Source: Micropterus salmoides
Lineage: Eukaryota; Chordata; Actinopteri; Centrarchiformes; Centrarchidae
Assembly: GCF_014851395.1 (NCBI RefSeq)
Contig: NW_024040707.1
Location: forward strand, 19,028,457-19,092,456
Reading direction: 5' to 3'
Length of the DNA: 64,000 nt
This document shows positions 25,730 through 37,728 of the stretch, piece by piece; the first letter of the stretch is position 1, and the number at the start of each line of letters is the position of its first letter. The notes beneath the pieces were generated by a model. The model made no database searches, was not told the DNA's origin, and saw only the letters and a program-made list of their open reading frames with translations. The position numbers and the translations under genes were made by a program.

Positions 25730-28700
25730 TCAGTCCACCGTGATGCCTTTCTCTCTGAGCTCCTCTGTCACTCGCACCAGGTAAGTGGGGTCTGGGTAGC
25801 CAAAACTGTCAGGAGAAATAAAAAAGCCATCACTGAATCTGTATGAGCTCAGACAGCAATAATGCCACCCAGCCAAGGACATCAACTAATAGCATTTCCT
25901 TGTCAGGAACTTGAATTACATCTGTCAGTCTTTGCAGAGCTCTTTTCTCAGCTATTGCGCCTTTAAAGGAAGTTATTGAGGCTATTACCAAATCAAATCT
26001 CAGTGGCCATTCGCCTACAGATAAAAGGCCATACATACCAGCGGGGCCCGCCCCATATTGAGGTCTTGTGGTGAATGTCATTCCAAGTGATGACATTTTG
26101 CATGCCCGTAGTCATGGAGGTACCGATGGTGAAGATAAGGCGCTGTTCAAAGGCCCGGCGCAGCAGGCCCAGCACACGGTTCCCCTCAGGACTGTCAGGG
26201 AGGTAGGCCACTCGGTCAGTTCCTGGGTACCTAACACCTGGGTTTGGATGTTCTGGCTGTTGGCAACAAATGAGTTAAAACAGGATTAGTTTAAAGGAGC
26301 ATTAATGGCATTAGTGTTTGTCTATAGGGTTCCGTGTCACACTATTCTACTAATCAACAAGTGCTCGGTAATGCACCAAGATATGCTGCAATGTATCTAG
26401 TAAACGTCTATGTAAACAATGCTGGATTAAAATACTTTTAAAAATCAGCTTTGCATATTTGGATGAGGAAGGAAACGCACTCAACACCTTTATTAGACCT
26501 CAAGGATACACACAATGCACTGAACAGTGAATGGAAAAAAAAAAACCCCTAAAACTTTAGTTTGTTTAGAAGAAAACAATAGGATCCCTTTAAATCACTC
26601 GAGTAGCCAATTAAGCTAAATAAATCCCTCTGAAGCAAGACTGGGACAACACTTCCTTAAAAGTCCTCAGTCCTTAATTTTTACCATTTGAGGGGGCTTT
26701 CACACCTACCTTGTCTGGTCCTCACTTTCAGACTTTCAGACAGTTTGATCCAAACCAAACCAACCAACCTCCCCTGGACCATGGCCCGGACCAAACAGAC
26801 AAAATTTGGTCTGACAAAAAGAGGTAGTCTCAGTCCGGATCAAACTGAACCATGGTTTGGTTCATTTCTAGTGTGAAAGCATTTTTTGGATGGTTCGGAC
26901 TTTCAGACCATTTACAGGAAGTTTGGTGGTTACCGTGTGAACCGGAAACAAACACATGCACAAAGAAATGCATTGAAATGAGGCCACAATTATAAATTTC
27001 CCGTGTCAGCTCATCTTTTGATACAGACGGCCATCATGGAAGCAAACTGCCACTCGCATCTTTGGTCAAGTATGGGGAGACGCAGCCCACATAGATGATG
27101 ACAACAGGACGCAGGTCTGTCATGTAAAGTCCTTTAGTGCGGTCGCATAAATGCAGTGTGAAACTAAACCAAAAATAACAGAATGTATCGAAATGTATCA
27201 AAACATAAACTTTAGTTCAGACTTTGGTGCGGACTTTCAGGTGTGAAAGCCTCCTAATACTCAGATCAATTTACAAAGTAATTTCCAGTAAGTTTGTAAG
27301 GGTATGCATTTTGTGCTTGCCAACTCCTTATTGCAAATACAGGCCTGTTTTACAGCTGTAAAGTATGTATGTCATAAAACCCACCTTACCAAATTCATCC
27401 CTGCATCAAAAGACTTGACAATTCAGTTAATAGTGACAGCTACTTCAGAATTCTGTGTTTTGAGTTTTGGTGGTTTTGGTGTCTCTTTTGTTTACATTTG
27501 GATCCGCGATTGTACCTTTAATTTGATGTATTTTATTTATAAAACTAGATATTACGGGTTGGATGTAACAAGAAGGCAGGTAAAGATTCTTAACGTGTAA
27601 AAACTAGATATCAGTCAGGGACAGAAAGGAAGATTTGCAGTCAAGCCCTCTGCTTGACCTGATTGTTTAAAAATACCTTAATGGTTTCATGCAGTATAAC
27701 CTTATACATGGTTAGATTGAAGAAGTAAAATGAGATGTTATCCCAAATTAATTCTAATATTTATCAATGTTTAATTATCTGTATTTTATCCAAAACAAGT
27801 GTGAGTTGAGTTTCATTACACCCATAGATGACTATCAACATTGCAAGTTATTACTTACAGTCTGCATCTGCTTGTATGCACTTGGTCTACTTACCGCCTG
27901 TAGGCCAGGAGGGAAGCTGTAGATGATGCAGATACACCCATAGCCTTCATGGCCAGGAAGCTCCACATCAGGGTCTCTCTCTACGATCATTGTACCATTG
28001 GCAGGCTGGTTCCCAATCAACTGGCCGTACACTAGCCGACACACAGGACACGCTTTCTTCACCTTAAAGGCTTGATCCAGGCAAGAGCGACAGAACGAAT
28101 GGCCACACCTCTCCAGGGTAGTCTTTTCCACTATGTCCCCCATGCAGATTGAACACGTTTTGTTGTCCTCTGCCTCGTTATGGGAAGCCATGCTGGAATC
28201 CGCATCCTTCCTCTGGGCTGCCTCGTGGAGCATGGCGCAGGCCTCCTCGTCAGCAGGCTTCCTGAACCTCTGCTGCTGTCTTTGGGAGCGCCGAGGCTGG
28301 GGAGGTGGAGGCTGAAGTAGGCTCCCCTCTCCGTTCGACTCCAGGACTCCCACACAGGGCAGCAGAGCCCTCTTCCTCTTGGGTCCCCCCTCCTGTTTGC
28401 TCATTTCTTTGCGGGCACAGCGGCATAAGTCAATGAAGGCTTTTCGCGTCTCGCTGGAGATGGGTCCATCCATCACCCCAGCTCCGGCGCTCCTGGAGCC
28501 GTCCACCGGCTGCAGCCTCACAGCGCAGCAGCCCCCCCTTTCTCCACGCCTAATGATACCAGCGCTCATCCCCTGCTTGTGCTGGAAGTCAATGAGCCAG
28601 GGCCGCCCAGCTGCAGCCAGGTAATCCCACACTGCCTGTGAAACCAGCACCTCATCACTGCCCTGGCCAGCACGCACACTCATCTCATCAGAGGAAACTG

Positions 28701-29265
28701 CACAGAGAGGCACACAGAAGTCATCAGCACATTAGTGTATGAACAAAGGTATTCAGACTAACACAATTTCCACTTGTGTGAATGTACATCCAGTTGTAGA
28801 TGTTGTCCCCTAAGACTATGCACAAATCCATATTATTTCCATCTGCAGCATGGGCAATGATGCTATCTTTTGCTCAGAGGAAGCTACAATAGTGTTGTTG
28901 TTTCTGCTGGCTGTGGTGGCTTTTCTTTCTTTCCCAGGTGGCCTAACAGCTCAGGCAATGCAAATTAAAAAGCAACATGGTGTATATTTCAGTCATTTTG
29001 TTTGCACTGTATCTGTGCATGACAAAGTGAATCGAATATCGCGACAAAGGGTGGCTATATGCAGTGGCTGCAGCCCGTCAGAGGAATATACACCAAGCAG
29101 TATCGCGGCATTGCTGAGGAGGTATCAGCTGTTCAGAGAGATTCACACTGTAAACAAAGGAAACTAAAGCCCGTCATTCGTGGAAAACATGAAAGCTAAC
29201 TGACAGCCACATGCAAACACAAGAGTGACACTCCTTTAGGTTAAAAGGTTACCTTGTGATCCCAT
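25730..29265 (-). CDS. dtx3: E3 ubiquitin-protein ligase DTX3 (Deltex 3)
   Basis: Four - strand coding exons: 29265-29253, 28697-27895, 26256-26039 and 25805-25730 (13 + 803 + 218 + 76 nt = 370 codons with TGA, 369 aa; human DTX3 is 347 aa). The N-terminal part contains VSQAVWDYLAAAGRPW, corresponding to the start of human DTX3, then a basic, Gln/Pro-rich linker. The C3HC4 RING is at about residues 186-224 (CSIC ... CGHSFCRSC ... CPVC), followed by GNQPANGTM and the Deltex C-terminal domain (PEHPNPGVRYPG, TIGTSMTTG, NVITWNDIHHKT, FGYPDPTYL). It is an E3 ligase of the Deltex family linked to Notch regulation. The 13-nt first coding exon is my inference from a good donor (AAG|GTAACC) and in-frame joining. 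If it is wrong, translation would start at the Met at 28683. Confidence 0.9.
26691..27255. mobile_element. MITE with GGCTTTCACACCT ends in dtx3 intron 2
   Basis: The left end AGGGGGCTTTCACACCT and the right end AGGTGTGAAAGCCTCCT are nearly perfect inverted repeats about 565 bp apart. Internal GGTTTGGTCC/GGACCAAA-type motifs recur on both strands. No clear target duplication was found (flanks TTTG and AATA). Elements with GCTTTCACACC tips are frequent in vertebrates. It lies between dtx3 exons 27895 and 26256 and has no coding capacity. Confidence 0.75.
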
Positions 29266-29269
29266 AAAT

Positions 29270-29990
29270 CCCCTCAATTGCGAATAAAGCGTCCTGTTGA
29301 ACAGAAAAAGAGAGGGAGAAAGACTGAAGAACCGGGACAAACGTTATCACAGCTGCTCGGCGGTGTTTTGACTGAGCCATCCTCCTCCGCAGCAGCAGCA
29401 GCAGCAAAGCGAAACCCCGCGACTTCGCAACATTAGCTTAGCGTTTGAAACATTTCGCGTTCAACATTTAGCTAAGTGCCCCCACCCCCCCATGGTTACT
29501 TAGGTACCTCACCCTTTGCCGTAGCTCGTCGCTTGCCTGTCAGGGAGGTTTCTGGCTGGATTAAGGAGCACAGTGCTCCATCAGGGGAGGCCTTCTATTT
29601 CTGACGTGCTGCTGCAGTTTATCCGCGAATAATTAATGTTTTGTAGTCAAGACATGATATCCACACGTATTCCCAAGCTCATGTCTCTCTTTACGCGTTC
29701 AGCAGCCCTTCCCTGGCCCTGGCAAACGCCATCCAAATCCCGCACCTTGTCCCCAGTCTCGCCCGTGTTTGCCTTCCCCTGTACGTCCTTGGGATCGGCG
29801 TAACACAGAGTAAACAGTATTTGCGGTCACGCTTCTTATCAGGCTCCGAGCACGCTAGCTATGTGACACTTTTCTCCTGGCAGATAATGTGCTCTTTCTT
29901 CTCATTTTGAGTCCGTGTCCTCCCTGTTGACCGCCGCACAGGAGCAAACATACCCATTAATAAGGCGACTGGGTCCTACGAGAAAATGTG
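29270..29990 (-). promoter_or_regulatory. Probable promoter / 5' UTR region of dtx3
   Basis: GC-richer than its surroundings, with many CpGs (for example around 29370-29470 and 29740-29860) and a GCA/GCT trinucleotide stretch near 29385-29405. It lies directly upstream of the proposed first coding exon of dtx3. No TATA box was recognised, which fits a CpG-type housekeeping promoter. The exact transcription start is not visible. Confidence 0.45.
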
Positions 29991-32379
29991 ACCAGGAAGT
30001 TCGTCACCGAGCTGAGCTGATTGGCTGACAAATTGTGGTTTGTGCTTTTTTTTCTTTCTTTATGCTTTTGAGTGAATCACTCTTTTGTCGTGATTAACAG
30101 CTCCCTTGGATAACGCACCGCTCAGTGCACATTGTAAGTACACACACTTGTCCAGCCCACGCGCCATCGAGGGAATACCCACTCGTTCAGTTATGATGCA
30201 AATTAAGATGTCTTTCCGGGTACACTCACTTATTGACAGTGATGATGTAATTGTTGACACTTTTGACAGGATACATTGTTTGTGTAGAACCTTAGTGAGT
30301 ACATAGTTCAGTACCACATTCTTTAAAAATGTTGGCTTGAGAGATTAGACTACAGCTAAAATTGTATAATAATATTTATATTAATAACAACAGCAATAAT
30401 AATAGGGGCCTAGAAATAAATAACTTTATTGTCTTATAATGTAAAGCTACTGTTTCCCAATTGTCGAACTTATTTCCTGGGTGTATACGTGCATGTATAT
30501 AAACAACTGTATATATTGTTTTATTTTATTTATCTTATATGTTACCCTATTCTAATTTAATTGTCTGTTATGTTCTATGTGTGTAGCATGAAAAGACTAC
30601 AAACTTTCATTTCTTTCTTTCTTTCATCAGAAAGATATTAATGTTTATTAGGGGGTTAATTTTCAGTAGCCTGGTGTTGAACTTGACTGCGTAATAATGA
30701 CAGGTGTTTTATCCATCCATAGGTGTAATTTACACTGGGGAAGCTTTGGACATGTCCCCATCACATTTTGAAAGCATTTGTTTGGGCAGTGGATAACACA
30801 TACCTCTGGTGTGGAAGACCAGGGAATGTTTACTAACAAAGGAAAATGCTTTGAGAAAGGTTTATCTGCACAATAAGAAAACATGCTATGCAATTTAAAT
30901 ATAGAAGAAATAAATGTGCATTGTCTGAAAAAGTAACTAAAAACAAGCTGCTAATTGCGGCATTATATTCTGTTATATTTTTTATATTTATGAATTGTCA
31001 CCTGCCAGCTGAATTTTTTGTTTCCCTTTTATATGATTAAAGACATTTCCACTGCAAATTGGAGCAGAAAATGTCTCTAGAATGCATATTTCATATTTCT
31101 TCAAAATACTGTTAAAAATCTTCTTGTCTTGTTCTCGTGCATCATCACATCTCGTGACCCAAGTTCATCATCATGCCCCTAATCTGAGCCATTATGTCCC
31201 CACCAATTTTCAGCACAAATGACGCCCTTGTATCTGCCCCATTTACAAACATGAGTCCATTTCAAGACCACTGTAAGCTACAACCTCAATAATAAACATA
31301 TAGTTAAATTAATACTTTTATCCCAATGCCTATCCCAAGTTACAAGACAGTTGTCTTTAAATTGCCTATTTTTTTTGACCAAAAAAGCACCCAGTTTATG
31401 AGTAAATCAGTGTATTTGTCTATTTGAGATGTTACAACCAACATGTTGGCATTTTTAACTTCATAAATTGTAGTGTTTTGCAGTCTAAGTTATTGTTTTG
31501 GTGATCTCAGCTGTGAAATCTAATATTTGGGAGTTGGGTGCAAGACAGAATTGCATTCACAAGTTTATTTCCGATTGGGAAAGTCAAAATAACAAGACTG
31601 CAGCATTCCAGAGATCAGTTCAATCAATCGGTGGCGTCTACTCCATATTCGCACAGACCTTTGGAAGGAACAAATAATATTGACAAAAGCACAAAAAGAA
31701 ATTCAGCATAGGCTCAAATCCATTTCGGTGGGCTGTTCAAATAAAATATGGTAAACACAGGGCTTGTGCCTACATCCACACAGTCCCAGTCCTGCTGCTT
31801 TTCACTTAATGCAGGGCTGTAAACCTAAGCTTCACTCAACTATCCCATAGTCACTGGCTTATAGTGACCTCATATGACAGGAGACATTATCTCTCTCTAA
31901 AACTGATTCACAGGCGCAGTATATTTTCAAATAACTGACTTACTGACAATATGTCTCAACACCTTCCCCTAACACCTACAAATGAATGATAATAAGAACA
32001 TCCAAAGAACATCCTGCTACATATCAACCTCTGTAATGGATCAGTTATCATTGTAGTTTTTCTCAATTGCTTTGGGACACTTGTCGAATGACTATTAAAC
32101 TTTGTCAATATATATGACTATTTATATGAACATGACTATAGTCATTTATAATTGCTTTGGCACAAAATGCACTGAGTAAGCCTTGCAGATCAAAATACTT
32201 CGCATTTGTTTGATATTGAATCATATTTCTTTCAAATGCAGTTATACACATGTTTATTGTGTAAATCCCTACATGCTAAATAGAGCAACAAACAATCACA
32301 ATAACCTGTCACACATATATAAGTTACATAATAATGATGTAGTATTTTCGTAAAAGTTGTCAGATGGATGGACTGAGGC
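29991..32379. other. Intergenic, left part of the dtx3-ptges3 spacer
   Basis: AT-rich DNA without a supported exon, TIR pair or RNA gene. Short open frames (for example 30060-30317 and 30663-30893, - strand) have no recognisable domain. TTTC repeats occur near 30610-30626. Confidence 0.5.
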
Positions 32380-32836
32380 TATGGCTGAGCGATATGGCCC
32401 TGAATGTAATCACAATAAAAACATTTCATATCATTCAGTATTGGCAATTATCACAATATATGTCAAAATCATTAAGAATTTTTGCTCCTGAGTGAAAATT
32501 GAAGAAACCAGAGGGTTAATTGTGTGCTTATCTTTATGGTCAGAATGTGACAAACACTTGATGCCAAACAATAGGTCACTTAACAAATCTGAGGTAGAAC
32601 ATTCAAAAATATTATGATAAAATCTTTTTTTTACAAATATGATTAGTTAATAATTTTTCAGGCCTCTTTTCTCATAAAAAATAAATATTTTAATAGAAAA
32701 ATTAGTTGCTAATTTGTTCGTTATTCAAATGAATTAAACCAAATATTTATTGACAATATATTGAACATTTATTATATTGTTACTGAGGAAAATTATATTG
32801 TGATAATTATCATTATTGTTTTATTGCCCAACCCTA
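32380..32836. mobile_element. hAT-type MITE, 457 bp, with 8-bp target duplication
   Basis: The ends are inverted repeats: TATGGCTGAGCGATAT at the left and, as complement of the right end, TAGGGTTGGGCAATAA. A perfect 8-bp direct repeat ACTGAGGC flanks the element (32372-32379 and 32837-32844). 8-bp duplications and TA(G)GG...-type tips are characteristic of hAT transposons. The interior is AT-rich without coding capacity. This TAGGGCTGGGCGATAT type is common in fish genomes. Confidence 0.88.
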
Positions 32837-33411
32837 ACTGAGGCAAGATGTGGAACAATTAAGTTTCAACTGCTGTCCAATTTAGCTGACAGGTAAAACT
32901 TTTAATCGATCCATTAGAGTGCGGGGCATTATGGTGAGGGAGAAGATAGGTAGAGGAAGAGTCAGAGAAAGATTTGACTGAGTAATCACCTTTTGCAGGT
33001 CATATAGAGTGGTGTGCTGAATGTACCACGTGGTGTGAGGATTGCACTTAGAGTTTTCAGTAGATGTGCCAAACTGATTGAGAAAAACTGTAACCCTTTA
33101 GAAGAAAGTGAGTTCTTGTGATTCTTATTTTATGTTTCAATAGCAAAATAAGTGAAAATGGTTGGTCAGTTTTTCCTCTTCCAGTTAAATTATGGTTTTT
33201 GGTTAGATTTAGGATTTGCTGATGTGACTGTTGGCTCTGGCTGTAAGGGCCCACACTTTGGATCACCCTGCTTAAGGAGCTCAGGCCATCAACAGCACAC
33301 AATATATTTCACATTACACTATTTCTCAAAACACATTCATAATGTGATTATATGGTTTCTTTATGTCAGTGTAATGAAGTGAATGAAGATTATGTGGGAC
33401 TTGTTAATTAC

Positions 33412-34629
33412 AGCAACTCAGACGGTGGAGAAGCTGTGTACCTGAGTATCGGTAAAACAACAATAAATCTAAAATGAACGTTACGAAGCAAACAGCGGCA
33501 GGTCCGAGCTAATGTAGCTTTAGCTAACTGCCCTGGCTTGCATTAAGGCTAGTGTAAACAAATTGCTCCACATTTGCTTTGTACCGTTACATCCTTTCTT
33601 GCAGGCTAAATAAACACATTGACATAATACAGGTGGTACACAGGATAGTAATATAAGTCGCGTTACCTGGTGAAGTAATGTGGAAAGCGATACAACATTG
33701 CACTGGATAACAATAGCAACTGCTGGGCGTTAGCCGGCAATCTAACGTGACTCTCCATAACACAGCCTTTCTGATGTTGACTGACACGTCATTTGAATCT
33801 CGTTTGTTCTGACAGGCTTCAGCAGATACAGCTTTATTGTTGTTTTGTATGCCTACGTGGAGTTTATGGCTACGTTCAGACTGTAGGCCAGTGTGACCCA
33901 AATCAGATTTTTTTTGCCCATATATGACTCAAATCTTATCTTTTTATGGCAGTGTGAACAGGCCAAGTCACATGGAATCTGATCTTTTCCAGTTCGGAAT
34001 TGGGCCACTTCCATTCCAGTCTGGACACTCAGGTCGGAATCGAGACTAACAGAAATTTGTGAACACCGTAGGAGGACAATAAAAAGTGTCCCATGAGCTA
34101 ACCTCTGTTGCTCCTTGTTTACTTCTGTAGCCTGCAACAGCATGCTGCATGTGACGTCATGTTATTCTTCTGCACATGCGGGTCGCTTTCAGGCCTCGGA
34201 CAGTTCACACTGGAGTCTGAGGCCCAATCCCAAATTCTGTGGGTCTGTGAGTGTGGACATTGGGATTGGGCCTGATATGGGCCACATTTAAGTAATAATG
34301 TGAACTGTCAAACATAAAAAAAATTGGAATTGAGCATTAAGGCCTGCAGTCTGAACATAGCCTATGTTGGAGCCTGTGTTGTGCTGTGAGACGGTTGTTT
34401 TGTGTTGTTAGTGGACGGCATGTTGTGAGCTGCATTGTTGTCACTGTAATCGCAGAGAGCCTTTGGGGCGCGCACAGAGCTGCAAGAAGCAGAATAGTGG
34501 CTGTTGTGAGCAACAGAGAAAACAGTCATGTGCTTCATTTCTAAGTGAGGCTACAGCCTATTGAAAAAAAAGAAGTAAAAATCTGATCTATTAATAAGTG
34601 ATTTCATTGAAAAACTACATATATCCCCT
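33412..34629 (+). mobile_element. Truncated TTAA-type element, copy A (interrupted by a MITE)
   Basis: The sequence aligns by eye with the reverse complement of 59575-60679. Shared strings include GAACGTTAC(G/A)AAGCAAACAGC, CAGCCTTTCTGATGTTGACTG, CTGACAGGCTTCAGCA and GAAAAACTACATAT. The right end reads ...ACTACATATATCCCCT followed by TTAA (34630-34633). The left about 400 bases found in the other copy are absent, so the left border is a truncation at about 33412. A separate 495-bp element sits inside it. Confidence 0.8.
33868..34362. mobile_element. 495-bp MITE nested in the TTAA element
   Basis: The terminal inverted repeats are about 22 bases: GGCTACGTTCAGACTGTAGG at the left and the complement of GGCTATGTTCAGACTGCAGG at the right. 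TAT flanks both sides (33865-33867 and 34363-34365). The paralogous copy of the host element near 59870 reads straight through this point (GTGGAGTTCGTGTTGGAG on its - strand). It therefore shows the empty site and confirms both borders and a 3-bp duplication. A 3-bp duplication fits PIF/Harbinger-like elements. It has no coding capacity. Confidence 0.87.
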
Positions 34630-34633
34630 TTAA

Positions 34634-37600
34634 AGTTGCAATGATAGAAATAATATAAATTCTAGGGTGGATTTTCTGTTTTAAAAGAAAGGCCAGGGAA
34701 ATGGAGGGTGCAACAAAACCAGAGCAGCTCTTCTTTTTTTAAAGATGCAAACATTATAACTAGAAGTCATCAAATAATTCATAATTTGTTAGTAGTTAAT
34801 AAATTAGTGATTTGTTATAAAGTTCGTAAATGCATAAATTTTAAATTACACTAGAATTTACAACCAATATGAGCTTGTGAAAACCCTCTTAGACAATCTG
34901 CTGTGTAAAGACTTAGATAATATGTGTATCGCTGTATAGTGCGGTGTATAATGTAAAATCTGTTTAATCCTATCTTTTCTTTTGTTTACAGTTAGGCCAT
35001 TTGAATTTGCAGAAACTGTTTATATACCACAGAGTTTCACCAGTATGTTTGACATACTCTATAAATGGAATCATTAAAATAAGGCCAGTAGGCAAACCTT
35101 TGTCAACTGGACCACACTAAAGAAGGAAATTAGGTTTTAAGATCACAATAATGTATCCAAATAATAGCATATTATCTGCCAGAGTGACTGGTACGGCAGC
35201 ACAGCAAGTTATTTTTAATCATCCATTCAAATCACATTGCAGCTGCAGAAAGCTACTGTCTTTAGTGACTTTAAAGTGCAGGTGGAATCATTAGAGGAAA
35301 ATAGTACAATTACATACCTATCTGGGGAAATTTAGCATTATATGGTAGATGTTGTTGAAATAAATGTTGGATTACTGAAAGATATCAATTAAGCTGATGC
35401 TGCTAGTTTGGTTTGCTTTATAGGGGTTCTATGATAACGGACACTAAATATAAAGGGAATTAAATACATCCACAGACCTTGCTGTGGACTGATCCTTATA
35501 ATATAATCTTACAAGTAATGCTCAGGTCTATCAACTTGAAAACTGATAATGTGTCTTTCACTCTTTGCTTCATGCCCTCCAGCCTCTCTTCTCCAGTGTG
35601 TCTTCCATACCTCCTTGTGTACACGATCCTTGCACTAACCTATACCCATATACTAAACCCTCTTCTGCACCTCCAGTCTGAGGCAAACACCTATTCTTTC
35701 AAATATTTTCATCCCATCCTCTCTAACATCACCAGTCGTGTCCCACACATTCAGAAGCTGCTTGGCATTGTTATTCTATCCAAGTTATTATTGTCATCTG
35801 TGGCTCAATCCACAGTGAACGTTTCCCACTCTTGTGATGGTGCTCGCTCTATCCCTGCCTTTGCGTTTTTTTTCTACTTGTTCTATTGACATCTGCCAAG
35901 TCTCAAACTGGTGACGCTGCCTCTCAGCCTAATTTGTCCAAGTTCAACTGCTTGAAGTTGCTCCCAAAGTGGCATCAGCTTTAAAGTCATCAATTTCCAT
36001 GTTATTTTCTGCTGCTTGAGTGTTTTGACCCACAAAGAAAACCACTAGAAGTCAAACACCATGGCAGCAGGTGCATCTAACAGTCTCCTTTCCTATGGGA
36101 ACCCAAACTGATAAAGCTAAGCTCACTCTAACTTAATGGCTGAGAGCAATGCTAAAGAAGCATCTGTTAATAAGCCAGCTGAGAAAGAAGCTGTGAAGGG
36201 AGATGATTTGGCTTCCACCACTGTGTTTGTGCTCGCTCTCTATTAAGAAAATAACCACAAGCCAGAGCCATCTTTTTTTCATCATCTCCAAATGCAGAAA
36301 TACCCTCAGTCTTCTGCTGTTTAAAAAATAAAAGTTATACTGGTGACCTCCTGCTACTCATGCCACCAAATGAACCTGTTGTCTTATTTATTGTAATGGG
36401 GGGTCTCACAAAGGTGTCATCATTACCTTTTCCAGCTTCCTCTATAGTCCTTTTTCCCCACTGGTCCCTCTCCAGACCAACATTTCTTGATGGAGGCAGG
36501 GGTTAAGAAGAGCTACAAAAGAACTATCTTTTATTCTGTGCCTGTTTTTAATGGCAATGAATGGAGCACACCATTAATCACTTGTAAAGCTCATATTGTC
36601 AAAACTGACTCAACCAGGACAGGGGAAACATCGGCTTCATATTCTGGTAACGAGGACGGCGGCACTTGAAAAATGGACCATTGTGACAGCTTCCAGACTG
36701 GAAGGAGCAGTATCCTTCTCTTGCACTTACTGCTCCTGTACCACCTGAAATAAAAACTGCTGCTCTTGCCCTTGATATGAAGCCCACATTGATGACTTTG
36801 AATCATTAATTACAGTTGCAAAAGCTCCCAGTACAGATAATGTATTTTGAAATAATATAATATTTTGAATATTTTGTGCATTTACCCTCTTTGGATCAAC
36901 AGGCTTATCTTTCTTATATCATGTGTAAATAAAAAAATAAAAAAACATACATAGTGTGCAAAGTGACAATTGATTGTAATCAATGAAATAGGCCTACACT
37001 TTTTGTTAAAGTCAGCAATTATTTCCTCACAGTTTGCTAGCTCTCTGTTTTGTGTGTGCTCTGAAAATAAATCTGTAAATGGAAAACAAAGAAAGCGGTG
37101 TGGACCATGACACAACATTGTTCCAGCTAATCAGCAACAGGTGACGTTAGTGCTCGTGCACAGAGGCAGTGCGAGAGAGTTCTATACACCCGCACAAACA
37201 TGCTGGACTTCTTGCACTGTGAAGGAGATGGCCGAGAAAAAGCCAGAGAGGAAAAAGTCTGAAGAGTATTAACAGAACCATTATACAATGTAGTGAAATC
37301 CAATACAGTTCTACATCAAATGCTATCTTGTTGAATCTAATAGTCTGCAGTGTCAGGAAGCTGTTGATTCGACTCTGATCTTACAGCTGTTGATATAAAT
37401 TTTTTAAGTGCTCTTATGTGCACACATTTTACCTGTAACGTTTACAAAATGCTTATAGTTTCCATCGGTATGTAATTTAATTTAGGACTGTAAATGTAGG
37501 TGTGTGACTTGTTGAATATGCATACCATAGAGTGGTGATACTAATGGGATAGAAGAGATAATTATAGGGACCCATAACTTGCTGTGTTTTTATGTGTAAT

Positions 37601-37728
37601 GTTGTATGTGTTCTTTGCATTCTATGTAAACTACTTTGTAACTTTGTTTTGATAAGTGCTATATAGATAAAGATATTATTATTATTATTATTGTTTGTAT
37701 TCTACTGTTAGGTGACAACTAGTACTAT
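34634..37728. other. Intergenic, without recognised genes
   Basis: AT-rich sequence. The longest open frame (35479-35889, + strand, 136 aa) has no recognisable domain and no splice context, so I do not call it a gene. A short frame at 36136-36246 has coding-like composition (see findings). A possible start of a hAT transposase (MAEKKPERKKSEEY, then stop) is at about 37227-37271. An (ATT)n run is at 37676-37692. Confidence 0.45.

Noticed and set aside
26781..26876. An open frame containing MARTKQTKFGLTKRG, resembling the histone H3 N-terminus (MARTKQTARK).
   Set aside because: It lies inside the MITE 26691-27255, arises from its GGACCAAA-type motifs, and has no H3 similarity after the first few residues.
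28850..29167. 105-aa + strand frame with a hydrophobic, signal-like start.
   Set aside because: It lies antisense in the first dtx3 intron, has no recognisable domain, no splice context and no support beyond chance length.
35479..35889. 136-aa + strand open frame.
   Set aside because: Low-complexity hydrophobic composition, no known motif, no promoter or splice signals; treated as chance.
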